This document shows, piece after piece, positions 47,540-60,270 of a stretch of 64,000 nt of DNA; the stretch's first letter is position 1, and each line of letters opens with the position of its first letter. The stretch covers positions 40,100,629 to 40,164,628 of the forward strand of contig JAVDOI010000002.1 of the NCBI GenBank assembly GCA_032191485.1, given 5' to 3'. The notes under the pieces were generated by a model, which saw nothing but the letters and a program-made list of their open reading frames with translations, did no database searches and was not told the origin of the DNA. The translations under genes and the position numbers were made by a program. The DNA is from Leptoclinus maculatus (taxonomy: Eukaryota > Chordata > Actinopteri > Perciformes > Stichaeidae).

Positions 47540-50500
47540 TCAGAGTGGATCTCAGACCTCTGATCTGCTGGTGCTTCCCTCTGGCTCTCAGCTGTCCTCT
47601 ACCCACAACTTAAAGGCACAGTTTCTATTCCAGACATGAGGTCCTGCACAATAATCACATATTCATTTTAGATACTCAAGAATCCAGCCATAACAGCAAC
47701 TTTTTGCTGAAAGCCTAAGGCATAATTTTAGTAATTTGACATTATTGCTTAATGCTAGGAATTATGATGACATAAGATAGAAGAATAGAAAGAGTGTCCA
47801 TTGCATCATCATCCACCGGTTTCTTCCAGATGTTCCCTAAGCTGTTAGATTCTTACAGTGCTAAACACAGATCTTGCCTTGTGTGCAGTACCACATCACC
47901 CCTATTGTGAGCAGTGCACAATTACCTTAATTGAAACATGTTTCATGGCAAGCGCTTCCAGAGTTCCTGTCATCTGAGATGCCAAGATAATTGACAGCCT
48001 GTTGGTGCATTCTAAAGGTTTTTCTGTGTTTCTTCCTTCCTTTTGGCATTTAAGACTTTGCATTGCCAAAATGCCATGCACTAGCTATTTAGCAATTTAG
48101 CTGCCAGGGAAAGCCTTTCCTATTCCCATCATTGAGCAGAGTTATGTATTAACCCTCAGTACACTCCTCGTCCCCTCCTTCCTTCCTTCCTTCCTTCCCC
48201 TTCTGACGCTGCTGCTCTGTCAGAGGTGCAGCCTGATTACAGCCCTCCTGTCAGAGTAACTATTGATTGGGTTTGAATGTTTAATGAACATTTGATATCC
48301 TGTGTTTTCAGCTATGTTAATAGTCCTCCATCTGCAAATATTCTCTTGCTTATTAACAGTAGAAATATTATGAATAAATTCTTAAAAATACCCAAAAAAG
48401 CCACCTTCAGGAGGCCTTTAAATGTTGTTTGGCTGACTCTAAAATAAAAATGAGAACCCTGCAAAAGGTTCTTCAATATGCATTTGATGTTCACGGTATG
48501 CCAACTCAGTGCCATGTGATGATGCACAATATCAACTGGAACCACCTGTAGCCTGCAGCTTTGCTTGAATCTGTATTGCCTGTACATTGCAGTGCCTTGA
48601 AGCTGTTGAATGCATTCAGATTTTCCAATTCTAGAAAATGTATCCTTCAGGCAAATTGGATGGCGTCATTGTAACACAGCTAACAATCTAACTGTTGACT
48701 ACTAAACACAATTCATATACAGCAACCAGCTATAACTAACCGTTGGCTACCTAACTGGCTAGTAACAGAATATCTCTGCTAAAACGCTCCAGCTCACAGG
48801 ATCATTTCTCCAGGAGGCCTCTTATGTGTTACGGTAATCATTTTACCAAAGAGTCAAGAAAAGGCGATTTCCTTCTTTAGTGATACCATCCAACAAGAGC
48901 AGAGATACTACAACGGAAATGCATAAAGGTGAGGTTTGAAAACAACCGTTTAATGCTGCATGTAAAAAAAAAAACTATAGCCAAACTGACTAGATAGAGC
49001 TATCTGGGCCTGTAATCGTAGAAACTTAAAAGGATAAGTTCAGTTTCTTACAATTACTAACTCAACAAGTGAATGGGTGAGACCTACGAACAGGGCAACA
49101 TCACTGAAATGAAGTCTAAAGCTGAAAACACACTGCCGCCTTAGCACCAATAAGAAGCATCGTGCTGCAGCTTGTCAACAGAAGACCAGGCGCAGGAAAT
49201 ACCATCAACTTCATTAATAACAGTCAAAAAGAGTTACCTATTCTACACATGTATAATCTGAGCAGTAAGATCATGTTTTGAAAGCAGCAGATCAACCAAC
49301 ATACTTGGTGGGCTACCATATATATCATTTCACTATTTGTTTTCCCGACATATAGCCTAAACTTAAACTATGATAACCAACATACCAAAGCTTCTACGGC
49401 AGCCTGGATCTACAAGCAGGGAACGAGTGGGTTTTTTCAGGGGCGGTGAGGCTGGAAACAAGCCAGTGGCGCAGGGTGGTGGTGGTGGGGGGGGGTCATA
49501 CATAGAAAATAATAGCAGTAGCTGTTTTGACACGCTGTTCGGCAGTGGTGTATTTTGGCCTTAACAAGTCAAGAAATACAAGCTGTCAGATGACCAGACA
49601 GGTTGGAAATAAGCCACAAGGTTACTCAAACTTATGTAGAAGAGAAAACATCTGTAAAATGATCTAAAGAGTAAACATCCACTACAGTTTAGAGACCAGA
49701 CTTCCTGGTTCTTTCAACTTAAAGCAATTGTACTCATATAGCTTAATATCAAAAATCCCAAATTTGCCTGAAGGGGATTTACAATCTATACAGCATCAAC
49801 ACCCTCTGACCTACCATACGGTCAGGCTTAGGGTTTTACTCTAAGTAACTCTCTAACTCCTAATAACTCCCTAAAACCTTATTCTACCCTAATTCTAACC
49901 ATTTCCGTTTTACCCATCAATAAAGTTCTTTGTATAACATGCCTTGTTAACAACTGGTCTGATCATATGATGTTTGTTGCCCTGTCAGTCCTTGTTGCGC
50001 AATGTCCTGGCTATTACTTTGGGGAGTTTTATGATAGAAAAGAAGCTACGAAAAAGAGGTTAAAAGTTTATACAAACCAGAATTTTCCTTAAAGTCATGT
50101 CCTTCTGAACAGTCTCTTAGGTGCATTTTAAGGCAACAAGTAATTCCTGAAAATCCCTTTTCTGTTGTAGTAATTTATACTACAACAGATTTATATTGTT
50201 TCATGACAGTAAGCCAACCAGCATGTAACCCTGTCATCATTTGAGTTTGATCTTACTTAGATTAAGGTTTTTCTGTCAGACAACGCTGTCACGGACTGTA
50301 GTTATAGACCCAAATGCAGATAGGCTAGGGAAGTAGATTTAAGTGACGAGGTATTTTCAGGGATATTGGGTGGTGATAATTCAAGAGGTGATATGGAGCA
50401 GTGGAGACCGAGGGTAAAAGGGCGATGGTGGGTGATTAAGCAGAACAGGCAAAGTGAAGGGTGAGCATGGCGGTTGTAGAAGGAGCTGGTGAGGCAGGCT

Positions 50501-51050
50501 GATAAACCGGAGAAGATGATCCTGGAGGCACAGGGAGAACAGGTAAATACAGGCAAGTGATAATAGTAGGAATGAACTCAGAATACACCATACTGAGCGG
50601 CCCAGATTGACTAAACTACCACTGTGGCTGCAACAACGATCTGACGATGAGTGAATGGCAAGCCGGGGTAGATATACTGCTGAGTTGATAAGATGGAAGG
50701 CAGTTGGGCAGACTGGACAGGTGAGGTTAATGAGCCGTAATCAAGAGGGAGCCGGTAGGAGCCACGCCCACACCACACACAGAGATAGACAGAGGAAATA
50801 CAAGAGACACAGGGGTAGAGGGAAACACAAGAGGCACGACCTGGCCGTGATAAACACCACAAACTATTTAATTTTGAGGTTGTGGGACATCTTACAAAAC
50901 CATGTTCCCTCTATGCTACATACAGAGCCTCCCTTTCATGTACCTTCCCTACAACATCCTCTTCCTCCATGCCCTCATCCTTCTGTCAGTTGACCATATC
51001 CCACTTGTCTGTTCATTGTTATCTGTCTCTCTTGGTCTGCCGCTGCTGAG
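47540..51050. other. Intron, no gene seen
   Basis: Contains a short TTCC repeat (about 48,178-48,197) and a GGT/G-rich run (about 49,477-49,495). Open frames at 50,302-50,993 on both strands lack recognisable features. Confidence 0.4.
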
Positions 51051-51055
51051 CACAG

Positions 51056-51085
51056 CGAGGGAGGCAGACTCTGTTTGGACACAAG
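51056..51085 (+). CDS. epb41: Possible 30-nt microexon within the terminal exon
   Basis: An excellent donor AAG|GTAAGA at 51,085/51,086 lies 30 bases into the candidate terminal exon. Use of it would give a 10-codon, phase 0 to 0 insert (RGRQTLFGHK) that could join later C-terminal domain exons. Not using it would read through to the hydrophobic tail. Confidence 0.35.
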
Positions 51086-51382
51086 GTAAGAGCATGTAGT
51101 TCGTCCCCAGCGCCAGTGGGACCACCGGCGTACAGACATGGCTGCCTGCTGGAAGACTATGATGACAGTGAGGTTGGTTGGGTTGATGATGAGGAGGAAG
51201 AGGATGAAGAACAAGCTCATGGTCACGCACTAAAGGTGGCTATCAATGTGCCAGATGAGGGGCGGAGCTTGGTTAACCCATGTGAGCTAAACCCAGCCAG
51301 GCTCAAGCATTCCCGGATGTCTTTCTTTCTGTCAGGGCTGCTGGTGATGGCCCTGACCATGCTGTGGCTAGCCTTCATTTAA
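51056..51382 (+). CDS. epb41: Candidate terminal exon encoding an acidic stretch and a C-terminal membrane anchor
   Basis: The acceptor is CTGTCTCTCTTGGTCTGCCG followed by CTGCTGAGCACAG. In phase 0 (that of exon 17) it reads 108 codons to TAA at 51,380-51,382; upstream the frame closes at TGA 51,047, just before the acceptor. The protein starts RGRQTLFGHKVRACSSSPAP, has LEDYDDSEVGWVDDEEEEDE, then SLVNPCELNPARLKHSR, and ends with an uncharged segment of 21 residues starting MSFFLSGLLVMALTMLW. Basic residues before the hydrophobic end and no lumenal tail fit a tail-anchored protein. No such tail is known to me in 4.1R; it could also belong to another transcript. No AATAAA follows within 500 bases. 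Confidence 0.55.
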   Translation, partial: RGRQTLFGHKVRACSSSPAPVGPPAYRHGCLLEDYDDSEVGWVDDEEEEDEEQAHGHALKVAINVPDEGRSLVNPCELNPARLKHSRMSFFLSGLLVMALTMLWLAFI

Positions 51383-51389
51383 AAAGACA

Positions 51390-51910
51390 TAAATATGGAG
51401 ATCCCTCAACATTTAATCCTGCAAGGTGCTTCATTCAAGTACTGTTTTGTCCCTCCATGTGTTCTACACTTTCCATGCTCCTCACTTTAGCTTAAAATGG
51501 CAAGACTCCCAAAAAATGTTTGTCTTTAAAGCGAGCCCATGTACCTTTTGCTGAACTGTGGCTACAAGTGGCAATTGGCCCTTGCTAAGCTCCATCCCAG
51601 CTTAGTTACTGTTGCTAAGCATATCAAGCTTTCTACATTGATAATGGTGGCAGATTTATCAGTGACAATTTGTGGTCATTTTTGAGACAGCGGGTCCATT
51701 ACAACTTGCAAAATAGTCCTCTCCATTTTAACCAAAACCATTGATTGACTGAAATAACTGTCCCACACAGCTAGCCTACTAATGAACTTTACCCGAGGTG
51801 GTGAGGATTGAGTCTACTGCTGACTTCTATTTGACCAAGAATACCAACAGAAACAATACTTATCATGCTATAATCCTGAGGCTAAAGCTACACGACCCAG
51901 GCAAAGAGTC
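51390..51910. other. Possible 3' UTR or intron
   Basis: No canonical AATAAA or ATTAAA was seen between 51,383 and 51,910. Confidence 0.4.
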
Positions 51911-51916
51911 AGTATC

Positions 51917-52458
51917 GTAACCAGTTATTGAACTTAATGACCAGTAACCAGTTATTGAACTTAATGACCAGTAACCAGTTATTGAACTTAATGACCAGTA
52001 ACCAGTTATTGAACTTAATGACCAGTAACCAGTTATTGAACTTAATGACCAGTAACCAGTTATTGAACTTAATGACCAGTAACCAGTTATTGAACTTAAT
52101 GACCAGTAACCAGTTATTGAACTTAATGACCATGTAACCAGTTATTGAACTTAATGACCATGTAACCAGTTATTGAACTTAATGACCAGTAACCAGTTAT
52201 TGAACTTAATGACCAGTAACCAGTTATTGAACTTAATGACCAGTAACCAGTTATTGAACTTAATGACCAGTAACCAGTTATTGAACTTAATGACCAGTAA
52301 CCAGTTATTGAACTTAATGACCAGTAACCAGTTATTGAACTTAATGACCAGTAACCAGTTATTGAACTTAATGACCAGTAACCAGTTATTGAACTTAATG
52401 ACCAGTAACCAGTTATTGAACTTAATGACCAGTAACCAGTTATTGAACTTAATGACCA
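51917..52458. repeat. 27-bp minisatellite, 20 copies
   Basis: The unit contains GTAACCAGTTATTGAACTT. Eighteen copies are exactly 27 bp and two (ending near 52,132 and 52,160) have one extra T. Because 27 is a multiple of three and the unit lacks stops in some frames, both strands show long repeating frames (NQLLNLMTS; VIKFNNWLL); these are not genes. Confidence 0.97.
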
Positions 52459-52461
52459 TGT

Positions 52462-52752
52462 AAAAGACAAATGACTTTCCTTGCTGTTATGGGATAGCTA
52501 GTTGCCATAGCAATTCCGTACAGCATGATAGGTTCAAACAAACAAAGTTGCTCCAACATAACCCTGTTCAGATGCTTACTAAAGAAGAAGGTATTGGACA
52601 AGGAACAGAGGTTTGATTTATGTTACAAGAGGAAAGGCTTTTGGAGGTGGAAATTATGAATCACTTGGCTGGTTTGACTCGCTTTGTTCAGGTCGGTTTA
52701 AGAATTCGTAGTCACTGACCGTATAGTTTGTTCACTTTTTTCCTAAACTAAA
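52462..52752. other. No gene seen
   Basis: Short non-coding spacer. Confidence 0.5.
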
Positions 52753-53375
52753 GTTTATACTCAGCGTAGTGAAGCGCACGCCAGAAAATGACGCAATCAC
52801 GGCTGGCGCGTGTAGGCTTCGTAAGTGATCGTGGCGCTTGGTCGTGCACCTCTGAATTTATCTAATTCGGCGCAACTGTCAGAAATAGTTCAGATAAAAG
52901 TTTACGTGTCTAGGAATTATAGAAAGACCAATTCATTTTTAAATGCTTTAGAAACGAGGTCTTAAAAATCTTCATTTGAGTAAATATTTTGCAGCAAAAT
53001 CTAATAGTTTACAGGATAATCAGCCTTTGTTTCTTTTTAATACATGCAATACTTTTATTCTTTACAGGGCTTGTAAAGAATAAAAGTAAAGTATTGCAAA
53101 GGCAATACAGTAAGTTATGAATATGAGATATGAGTTTACAGATAATTACAATCCCTCCTCAGCATTGTGTAGGTTGGTTTATGGCTTTTGACAGTTACAC
53201 CTACAGTCTCTGGGCATATCTCTGGGTTACACACTTTATTTGTTTGTACGCCCCCTCTGGCGTTTTGGAGAATGCAGCGAGCGCACAGCTCAGAGTATAA
53301 ACACCTCCGTTGATGCTTGGAGCTTGCGCGCCGTATGTGGAGGATCGTGCTACGACGCCAAGCAAGAGTATAAAC
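52753..53375. mobile_element. Possible DNA element with GTTTATACTC termini
   Basis: It begins GTTTATACTC (52,753) and ends GAGTATAAAC (53,366-53,375), both next to CpG-rich sequence. Near its middle is an inverted repeat (53,046-53,065 with 53,073-53,097, one 4-base insertion). No clear target duplication was seen, so the assignment is weak. Confidence 0.3.
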
Positions 53376-53379
53376 GAGG

Positions 53380-56300
53380 CTAAGTGGTCTCACCACTGTC
53401 CAAATGCACCTCAGTATTCAATAAGAAAGCGCATCAGTGTTCAAAGGCATTTCAGTACATACAATGGAATGCATTACTGCTCATACCGCTGCAACGCTTT
53501 GCACTGATTCTGACTACCTTCAGTTAAGTAGTACTTAGCTTTCACAGTCTTTTAGTGAGCTTTAAACAAAGTAGAAACGTACCTTCAATAGTCACCTGTG
53601 AGGGGAGCACTACTTTGTTAATAGAGATTCATTTGTTCATGTACTGAGTATCTCCAGAGTATCTGGGAATGAGGACTAACCATATGAAACACAATCTTGG
53701 GTAACAAGCTTTGATGAGGTTACTGGAGTGTAAACTTCTTAAATCTAATAAACAACAGGACGGAGACAGAGAGATACCATTGCATCCGGAACCAGCTCTC
53801 ACATGGATAGTTCCGGTTGTGAAGAGGGTTTTTCTTATGTAACCTATATATATAGCTGCAGCTATCGACTGAATTAGTTTAGATTTTTCCATGATTATTC
53901 AAGTACTCAGATAATGCTTTGGCTTTAAGGACCAATAGTGATATAGTTTATTGAAATATTATTAATTCAACAAACTATTAAACCCTCCTGCTTTATTATT
54001 AGACATTCAGAGCAACTGACATTGTGTAAAGTGTGAGATCGTCCACACAGGGAGAGCTGGAGGGGAGGAGTCATTTCTCACTGGGTACTGACATGAGTCG
54101 TTGACCAGTTAAGTCAACCACGCTCTTTTCCTGAACATAACTAAGTGGTTTTGTTGCTAAAACCATAATTTCCAGTAAATACAGAAGTATATTTTGAAAG
54201 GACACTATGACTGTAATGAGTGAAAACTGACACCGTCCCTGCTACATCCAAAACTGACGCTAGAGGGGGATCTAAAGCCTCATAGTTTGAAGAGTAGGGC
54301 CACTGACCAAGCGTCGCAATTTGACGAGTTGGGAGTGAGAGCGTGTTGCTTGATCATGTGGAGAAGGTTAACAGACCTGCCATGCCTAGTTATGGTTGCT
54401 TAGCTACAGTTGGACAATTACCATTTAGGCGAGGCTTTTAGCAAAAGGCCAATAAGATACAATGACAATGCTACAATGCTAAAATACTAAAGATACATAA
54501 TACATAGAAGTCAGTAAAATCACTTGTGTCAATGTCCAGCCCTTTCTCCTAAAATTACTTTCCCATGCAACTAAACTGCATCATCATTTTTTTCTTTTTG
54601 TTGCATCTATGGAGCTACGCCGGTCAAAATTCCACAACCAATAGAATGCCAGATTTAGCATTGACCAATGAAATGATCCCTGCCTTTGTGCGGTCGTGAT
54701 CACTTTACTGGAGCATCCCTGACGGGCAGGTACTCTTCAACCTGGTTCATCCATTTCCACCCACAAAGGCTTTATTATATTTCCTTACCTCTTCAGCAAT
54801 CCACAAAACTGTTATACATATGTTTATTTATAGATACACATCAGACCCATACTCCTTTCTTTTTCTGTAATAGCTACACCGGTCTCCTGTCGGTGTGCTA
54901 GAGGGGAGGGAACAGTGGTGTCAGTCAATAGGAGAAAGTTACAGATAGTGGCACGGGAAATGTTACCCTCTACATATGCTAATGAGAATCAGTTAATGCC
55001 CGTAGGAAGTGGTGGTAGTCACCACTACTAATACTACAATAGTCCACAGGAATACCACTAACAATCAATAACGTTATACACGGCACCCAGACCTTAACTC
55101 AGAAACAGCGGAGTGCTACCGAGCTAACATTCATTTTGAATCAAGCTAACGTTAGCGGAGACAGAAAATAAAGCATATTCAACATGAGTAGGTTCAGTTT
55201 AAGCTTGGAAGGGAACTACAACACTATATCATAGCTACAGCGAGGTAGACAGTTTAACATGGGCAACAGCTCACTCTCTGCTTTAACAAATGTAATTTAA
55301 ACAAAAACAAGGAGAACAATGGTAAAACAGCAGTAGTTGAGCCTACAAATGAAAACTGGGATTAACAGGGCTCACCATGCTGCAAAATACAAATGAATGT
55401 TGAATGTGACTCTACTCACCACCTCTGATATGGGGTATTACATCATGGAATCACTCATGATAGGCAGAACAACAATGGAGTTCTAAAACAATATTTCCAA
55501 CAAACATGTCAGACAAGAGCTAGAATGGAGGCTGTCAACTAAGGGTGCATCTCAAAAATGTTGTCATTCTGGTTGGCAACTGATCATTTCAAATACATAC
55601 CTGTAACACTTCCAGCCGACTGAGGACAGGGGTCAAAAGAATGAGGCTAGGCCAACAGGTGCCTTTTATAATCTGGCACTGATTATGGCCTTGGCTAGGG
55701 GAGGAACCAGACCTCCTATGCTGTATTCACTGGCACTAGGGGAGCATTCCTCACCACAATCTTGAATCAAAGCGTAATTGAGAATGTAGTTTAGTCGTAT
55801 GGGAACGTCATTTTGCAGGAGACAGGGTTGGAATGTTTAAAATTACAGCAGTATCTACCTGTGTTTTATTAATGTTAGTAAACATTAGCCACAATAAGGT
55901 ACTGGTCATACAAAAGTAAAACTGTAACAGCAATAAGTGAAGTGAAATAAGACCTTTTATTTGTAAGAGAACAAAGTGATATTTCTAACGTCAAAAGTTA
56001 CATTGTCTCGCTTAAAGATGTCAGTAAAAGAGCATTTCTTTCTGTGTTCTCGTATATGAAACATGATCATACATCCTTCATGTTTCCACCCTGCAGGAAA
56101 AGGAAAGGTAGTTGTTACTAATAACTTTAATTTAGTTCTTGTCTTTTACATATTTTCTGCTTAAGAGTTAGTATCTCTGCTGTCGAGTAGATTTGCAGTA
56201 GCTGTACTACTACAGCAATGTAGTATGTTGCATGTTAAATTAAAAAAAATAGTATACTAAGATCTCACTTTGGACATTTGCAGCCCCAGAACAACATTCA

Positions 56301-58381
56301 GCTATGTGGCAAAAGTCAATAAACATCAACAGTCAGACAGTTGACCAAAGCTCTCAGACTGTGTGCAGTTAAGCAGAGTGCTGTTATGACTGACATGCTT
56401 TAACCCCGTGTTAATGATGGACCACCTACCGGCAGACAATCAGGCCAAGTGTAAGTTAAGAATCATTAGTGAAGAAAAGGAATTACTCAGGAATGCATCA
56501 CAGCATTTTTATACTTTTTACACTAACATGTAGAGGATTACATATTGATTCTGACTTTTTGATGTAATGCTCGGAGGATAAAACAACAATGTCAGAACGT
56601 GATGAAGCTATAGATCCAGGCAGAGTCATTATTCGTGTTGTCTTCCAGAAGATCAGAACAGTGGACACGAGGGACATTTGTTTTGCTGACTGTAGTTTCT
56701 TAATTACTGAGCTATCTCAATCTTTGAAGGTTACTGATTTTGAGAGTTCAGCACAATTGTAACAGACCAATTGTAATTCTGACAAATTCAGGAGATGTTG
56801 TGAGCCAGGAGAATTGTTGGTTGCATGACGGTTGAAGGTGTTTTCTGTATGCCTAGCTACAATATGCAACTTTTCTCTGTTAGACAGACTATGCTTTTTA
56901 AATCCTGCCCAAAGACTCGTGACTCATCATGGACAACACAGTTTCGGACTGTTCATTCATTAAAATGAAATTATAGTTATCAGCGGATCCCAAGTAAATC
57001 CCTGCGGAGCTCAATTTTGGTGATCTTTGGCATGCAGATTTGCATACAGTATTGACAGGACTGTTCTTCAAGGGAACAGTGGTCACCTTGCGTTATTCAC
57101 ACAAAGTTGACCGCTGGACAATTTGTGCAGTCTGTGTTTATTCACCCTAAACAGCAATGTAGCGATGGTACAAGTATGGCTGTAGCTTGCGCAGGCTCAG
57201 AGTTAGGCTAAACACAGAACTCATCAGGAACTCCATTTCTTTCTGTTATTTACCTCGACTCCTTCTTCTTGTTCCTTTCATCTCTGTATGTTCATGATAT
57301 AGATTCTGAAAGACCCAGGATAAGCACATTGTCCACTTAGCGCCTTCGGGTTACTTTAAATGCACTTTCCCCATGTCTAAAATTTGCAAGATGTTCTGTG
57401 TGAACACTCCTTAATAACCTATATAAAAGTGACCAGTGTAACCAGTGTAACCGTAATCTCCCAAAATGCCAATCACTATTGTTGACCAAAAAGACCTCCT
57501 GGAGCTAGATCTTTGTCTTAAAAGCCAGAAGAAGTTTTGACACTGACATGAATGTCTTGATGCATAGTGACAAGAGGCAGTGAGACGGAGGTGCAACAAT
57601 AGCAGTAGAATAACGACTTGACAACCACTTTCTTGCTGGCTTTATGGTTTTAATTTTGATTCTAATGGTGGCAAAAAATGAACAAATGATTCTTTTGCAA
57701 CTTTGATTCTCACTGGGTCTACACTGGCACAAACTACCTCCAGGAAATAGCCATATTCTCTACTTGGCTTTTACCAACTAACTGCCAGTCATCAACATGG
57801 AAGCATTACAGCCTTAAACAGTGTTACAAACCCAAGCGAGTACTTTCTGACAAACTTAAGCAGTGCAGGTGGTGACTGACATGCTGTACACTCCCTGCAG
57901 ATACGGTTCAGCACTCGGGGCCCGTATACTCCACAGGCCTGACTCAACTCAGCCGCTGCTGATCCAGCTCTCAAATATATATTCGCTGCCGTCGACACTT
58001 CCTGTACATGCCGAACTCCTGCCCTAATGCCAAAGAATATTGAAGACACAGAGCAGAATCATTCATGCACCAGAGTCAGACAGTAGTCTCAGTGCTTGTT
58101 GGCCTGGTCGCCACCTTTCTGATGCAGTTTGCTTGATAAATAAACAAATATTTTCTTCTGTTTGTATTAAAGATTGTTTTAAAGAGTGATAGAAGTACTT
58201 TGAATGCCTCCATCAGGACATACTATTTTGATTCATCCTAGGGATGAGCTGGTAGATTTTTGTTCTATTTACTATCACAAAATGATAAACACGTAGCATC
58301 AACACAATAACCACGGTAAGTAAAGTATAACACTTCTTGATTCCATGTGTTATCAGCTTTATGTAGCCGACAGCTTAATGT
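53380..58381. other. Long non-coding stretch, no gene seen
   Basis: Five kilobases without a splice-bounded coding frame, recognised domain or clear repeat termini. If epb41 continues past 64,000 this is intron; if it ends at 51,382 it is intergenic. Confidence 0.4.
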
Positions 58382-58665
58382 TCAGCTGTCCCAAGCGTAG
58401 TCGTAACACACCCTTCCTTGTCCCTGATGGCATCCCTGGCCGAGCTGGTGTGTTTAGATCAACTGGCAGATGTCTTCACAGACATTTTCAACTACTCACT
58501 GCACCAATCTACAGTTCCTCCATGTCTCAAAAAGTCCACCATTTCCTTCTGTCCCCAAAAACACTAAAGCCCTCAGCCTGAATGACCACCACCCAGTAGT
58601 ACTTACCTCCACCTTCATGAAGTGCTTTGAGCTGTTAGTCAAAACCTTCATCTTTATGTAGCCTA
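58382..58665 (+). mobile_element. LINE reverse-transcriptase fragment
   Basis: Contains PDGIPGRAG, then in another frame [18 protein letters not shown], and then [19 protein letters not shown] with TFMKCFELLVK. This is the fish non-LTR reverse-transcriptase segment 'GPDGIPGR... [16 protein letters not shown]... PVPK... LNDYRPVALTS--MKCFERLV'. At least two frameshifts, so inactive. Confidence 0.7.
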
Positions 58666-58669
58666 CTGT

Positions 58670-60270
58670 TATCCATTCTCATCCAGAGCCTGCAGTGATT
58701 CTTTTTAAGAACTCTTGTAAGCCAATGTTTGTTGTTGCTTGTTTTTTCATTGAACATAAGAAAGTACAGAAAAGTAAATAGTGTAGAAATAATCATTTTA
58801 TTTTATTTGTATAGCAATAGAAGCCCCCCCCACCCCCATCCATGTTCATATAAAAGTAAAGTATCGAAAAAATATTGTTTTGGTTTCAGCATCAAGACTT
58901 GGGTTACTGTACAGGCCCTGGTCTCATAAAATGTACAATAATACCCAGTCTTTATTCAAATATTAAATAAAGGCTTTCACCGACTCCCCTTCACTATTGT
59001 TTCAGGCATTAGCAAATTTGGCAAATACCATTTCTGGGGTCACATGACAGATGTTGCGGAGTACTGAAATTCTCATTCTGCTAATAGTAGCTTTATTGCA
59101 ATCGTCATACAGTGTGAAAAGTTGCATATTTAGCTTTAAATGTGGTCTGTGTGTGTGTCCAACAGTGGACGATGAAAGATTAAAATCTTTGCCCAGCCTG
59201 ATTAAATACAGGGTTACAGTGCATTTGGTGATGTTTTGTTGTGATCCATTTGTTATTCTGGAAGTACTGTATCTCAATGCACTCAGCATGGTCCACTAAG
59301 ATGACACTACCTATCTTAGTGGACCATGTCATCTTGAATTCTATCTCTCTTTTACACCTGATCGTTTTATTGATGTGTGACTTCCACAATGTCAAGGGTC
59401 AGAACCAAACATTTCTTTACTTGCCTGAGAAATGTTTCAGGTTTTGTTCAAAAGATGTATTATTATTGTAAAAGTTTCACTTTTTATCAATGGGTTGGCT
59501 TTACTTTATTTGCATCACTAAACCATCTTCTAAAAAAATCATGACCATATATCATGTATTCTGCAGCATAATTCCTAGGTTTTCCACAATATACACGATG
59601 CTGAGCACCTTTCAAATGATGATAGGAATCGTTTACAATTTGCTCATTTTGACAAAGTATGACTGGATCTAACTGAACTCTGGGAAAGTACAATGTTTAC
59701 CCTTTGAAGTGTTGGTGGGATTAACATAATACAAGCTTCAATCTGTCTTTACTACTTTTGCAACACCGCTATTTAACTAAGTATATCCATAGAATATTGT
59801 GCATGTTCAGTAAATATACCATTTATGGATATGTGCACATCTGTATGATCTGATGATTCAGGATTTTGGGATAATTCTGAATCTGCCTGTACTTTTCACT
59901 GTGATACTAATGAAACATTTAAACTGATTTGTCATTGTCCACTGATGGACTTTCTCTTATTCAACCAATAGATTTATCTTATCTTTCTTGGTATATTGTG
60001 ACTCTTCTGGCATTAAAGTGGCAATACTAGATTTCAGTCCTGTTTGATTTGGAATTTGTATTTGAGTGTAAACAAAGGAATTGTGCTTAGAGTTAGCAGT
60101 CTGGAGTTTTTCATACTAACATCCTATTCTTCAGTTCCAGTATTACAAACTGGGAATGTCACCACAGTGACCCAGTTAAATATATAAATATTGCAATACT
60201 TTCATCAGTTGGCCATAGTCTCAATTACCATTGTTTTACCTCCTTCAGCGATAGACAGTGACCTAGCAGA
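58670..60270. other. Non-coding stretch with one palindrome
   Basis: A 16-bp perfect inverted repeat lies at 59,287-59,302 and 59,313-59,328. No gene recognised. Confidence 0.45.
59287..59328. repeat. 16-bp perfect inverted repeat
   Basis: CATGGTCCACTAAGAT and its exact reverse complement ATCTTAGTGGACCATG around a 10-base loop. Confidence 0.9.

Noticed and set aside
51086..51116. A 31-base intron between the 10-codon piece and the acidic exon
   Set aside because: Too short to be spliced in a vertebrate; the sequence reads through in frame from 51,056, so one exon is simpler.
51909..52470. Long repeating open frames on both strands
   Set aside because: They are the translation of the 27-bp tandem repeat; there is no start context, splice site or non-repeat coding part.
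56097..56111. Very small exon between CCACCCTGCAG and GTAGTT
   Set aside because: An 11-base piece that does not keep frame with exon 17 and has no homologue known to me.
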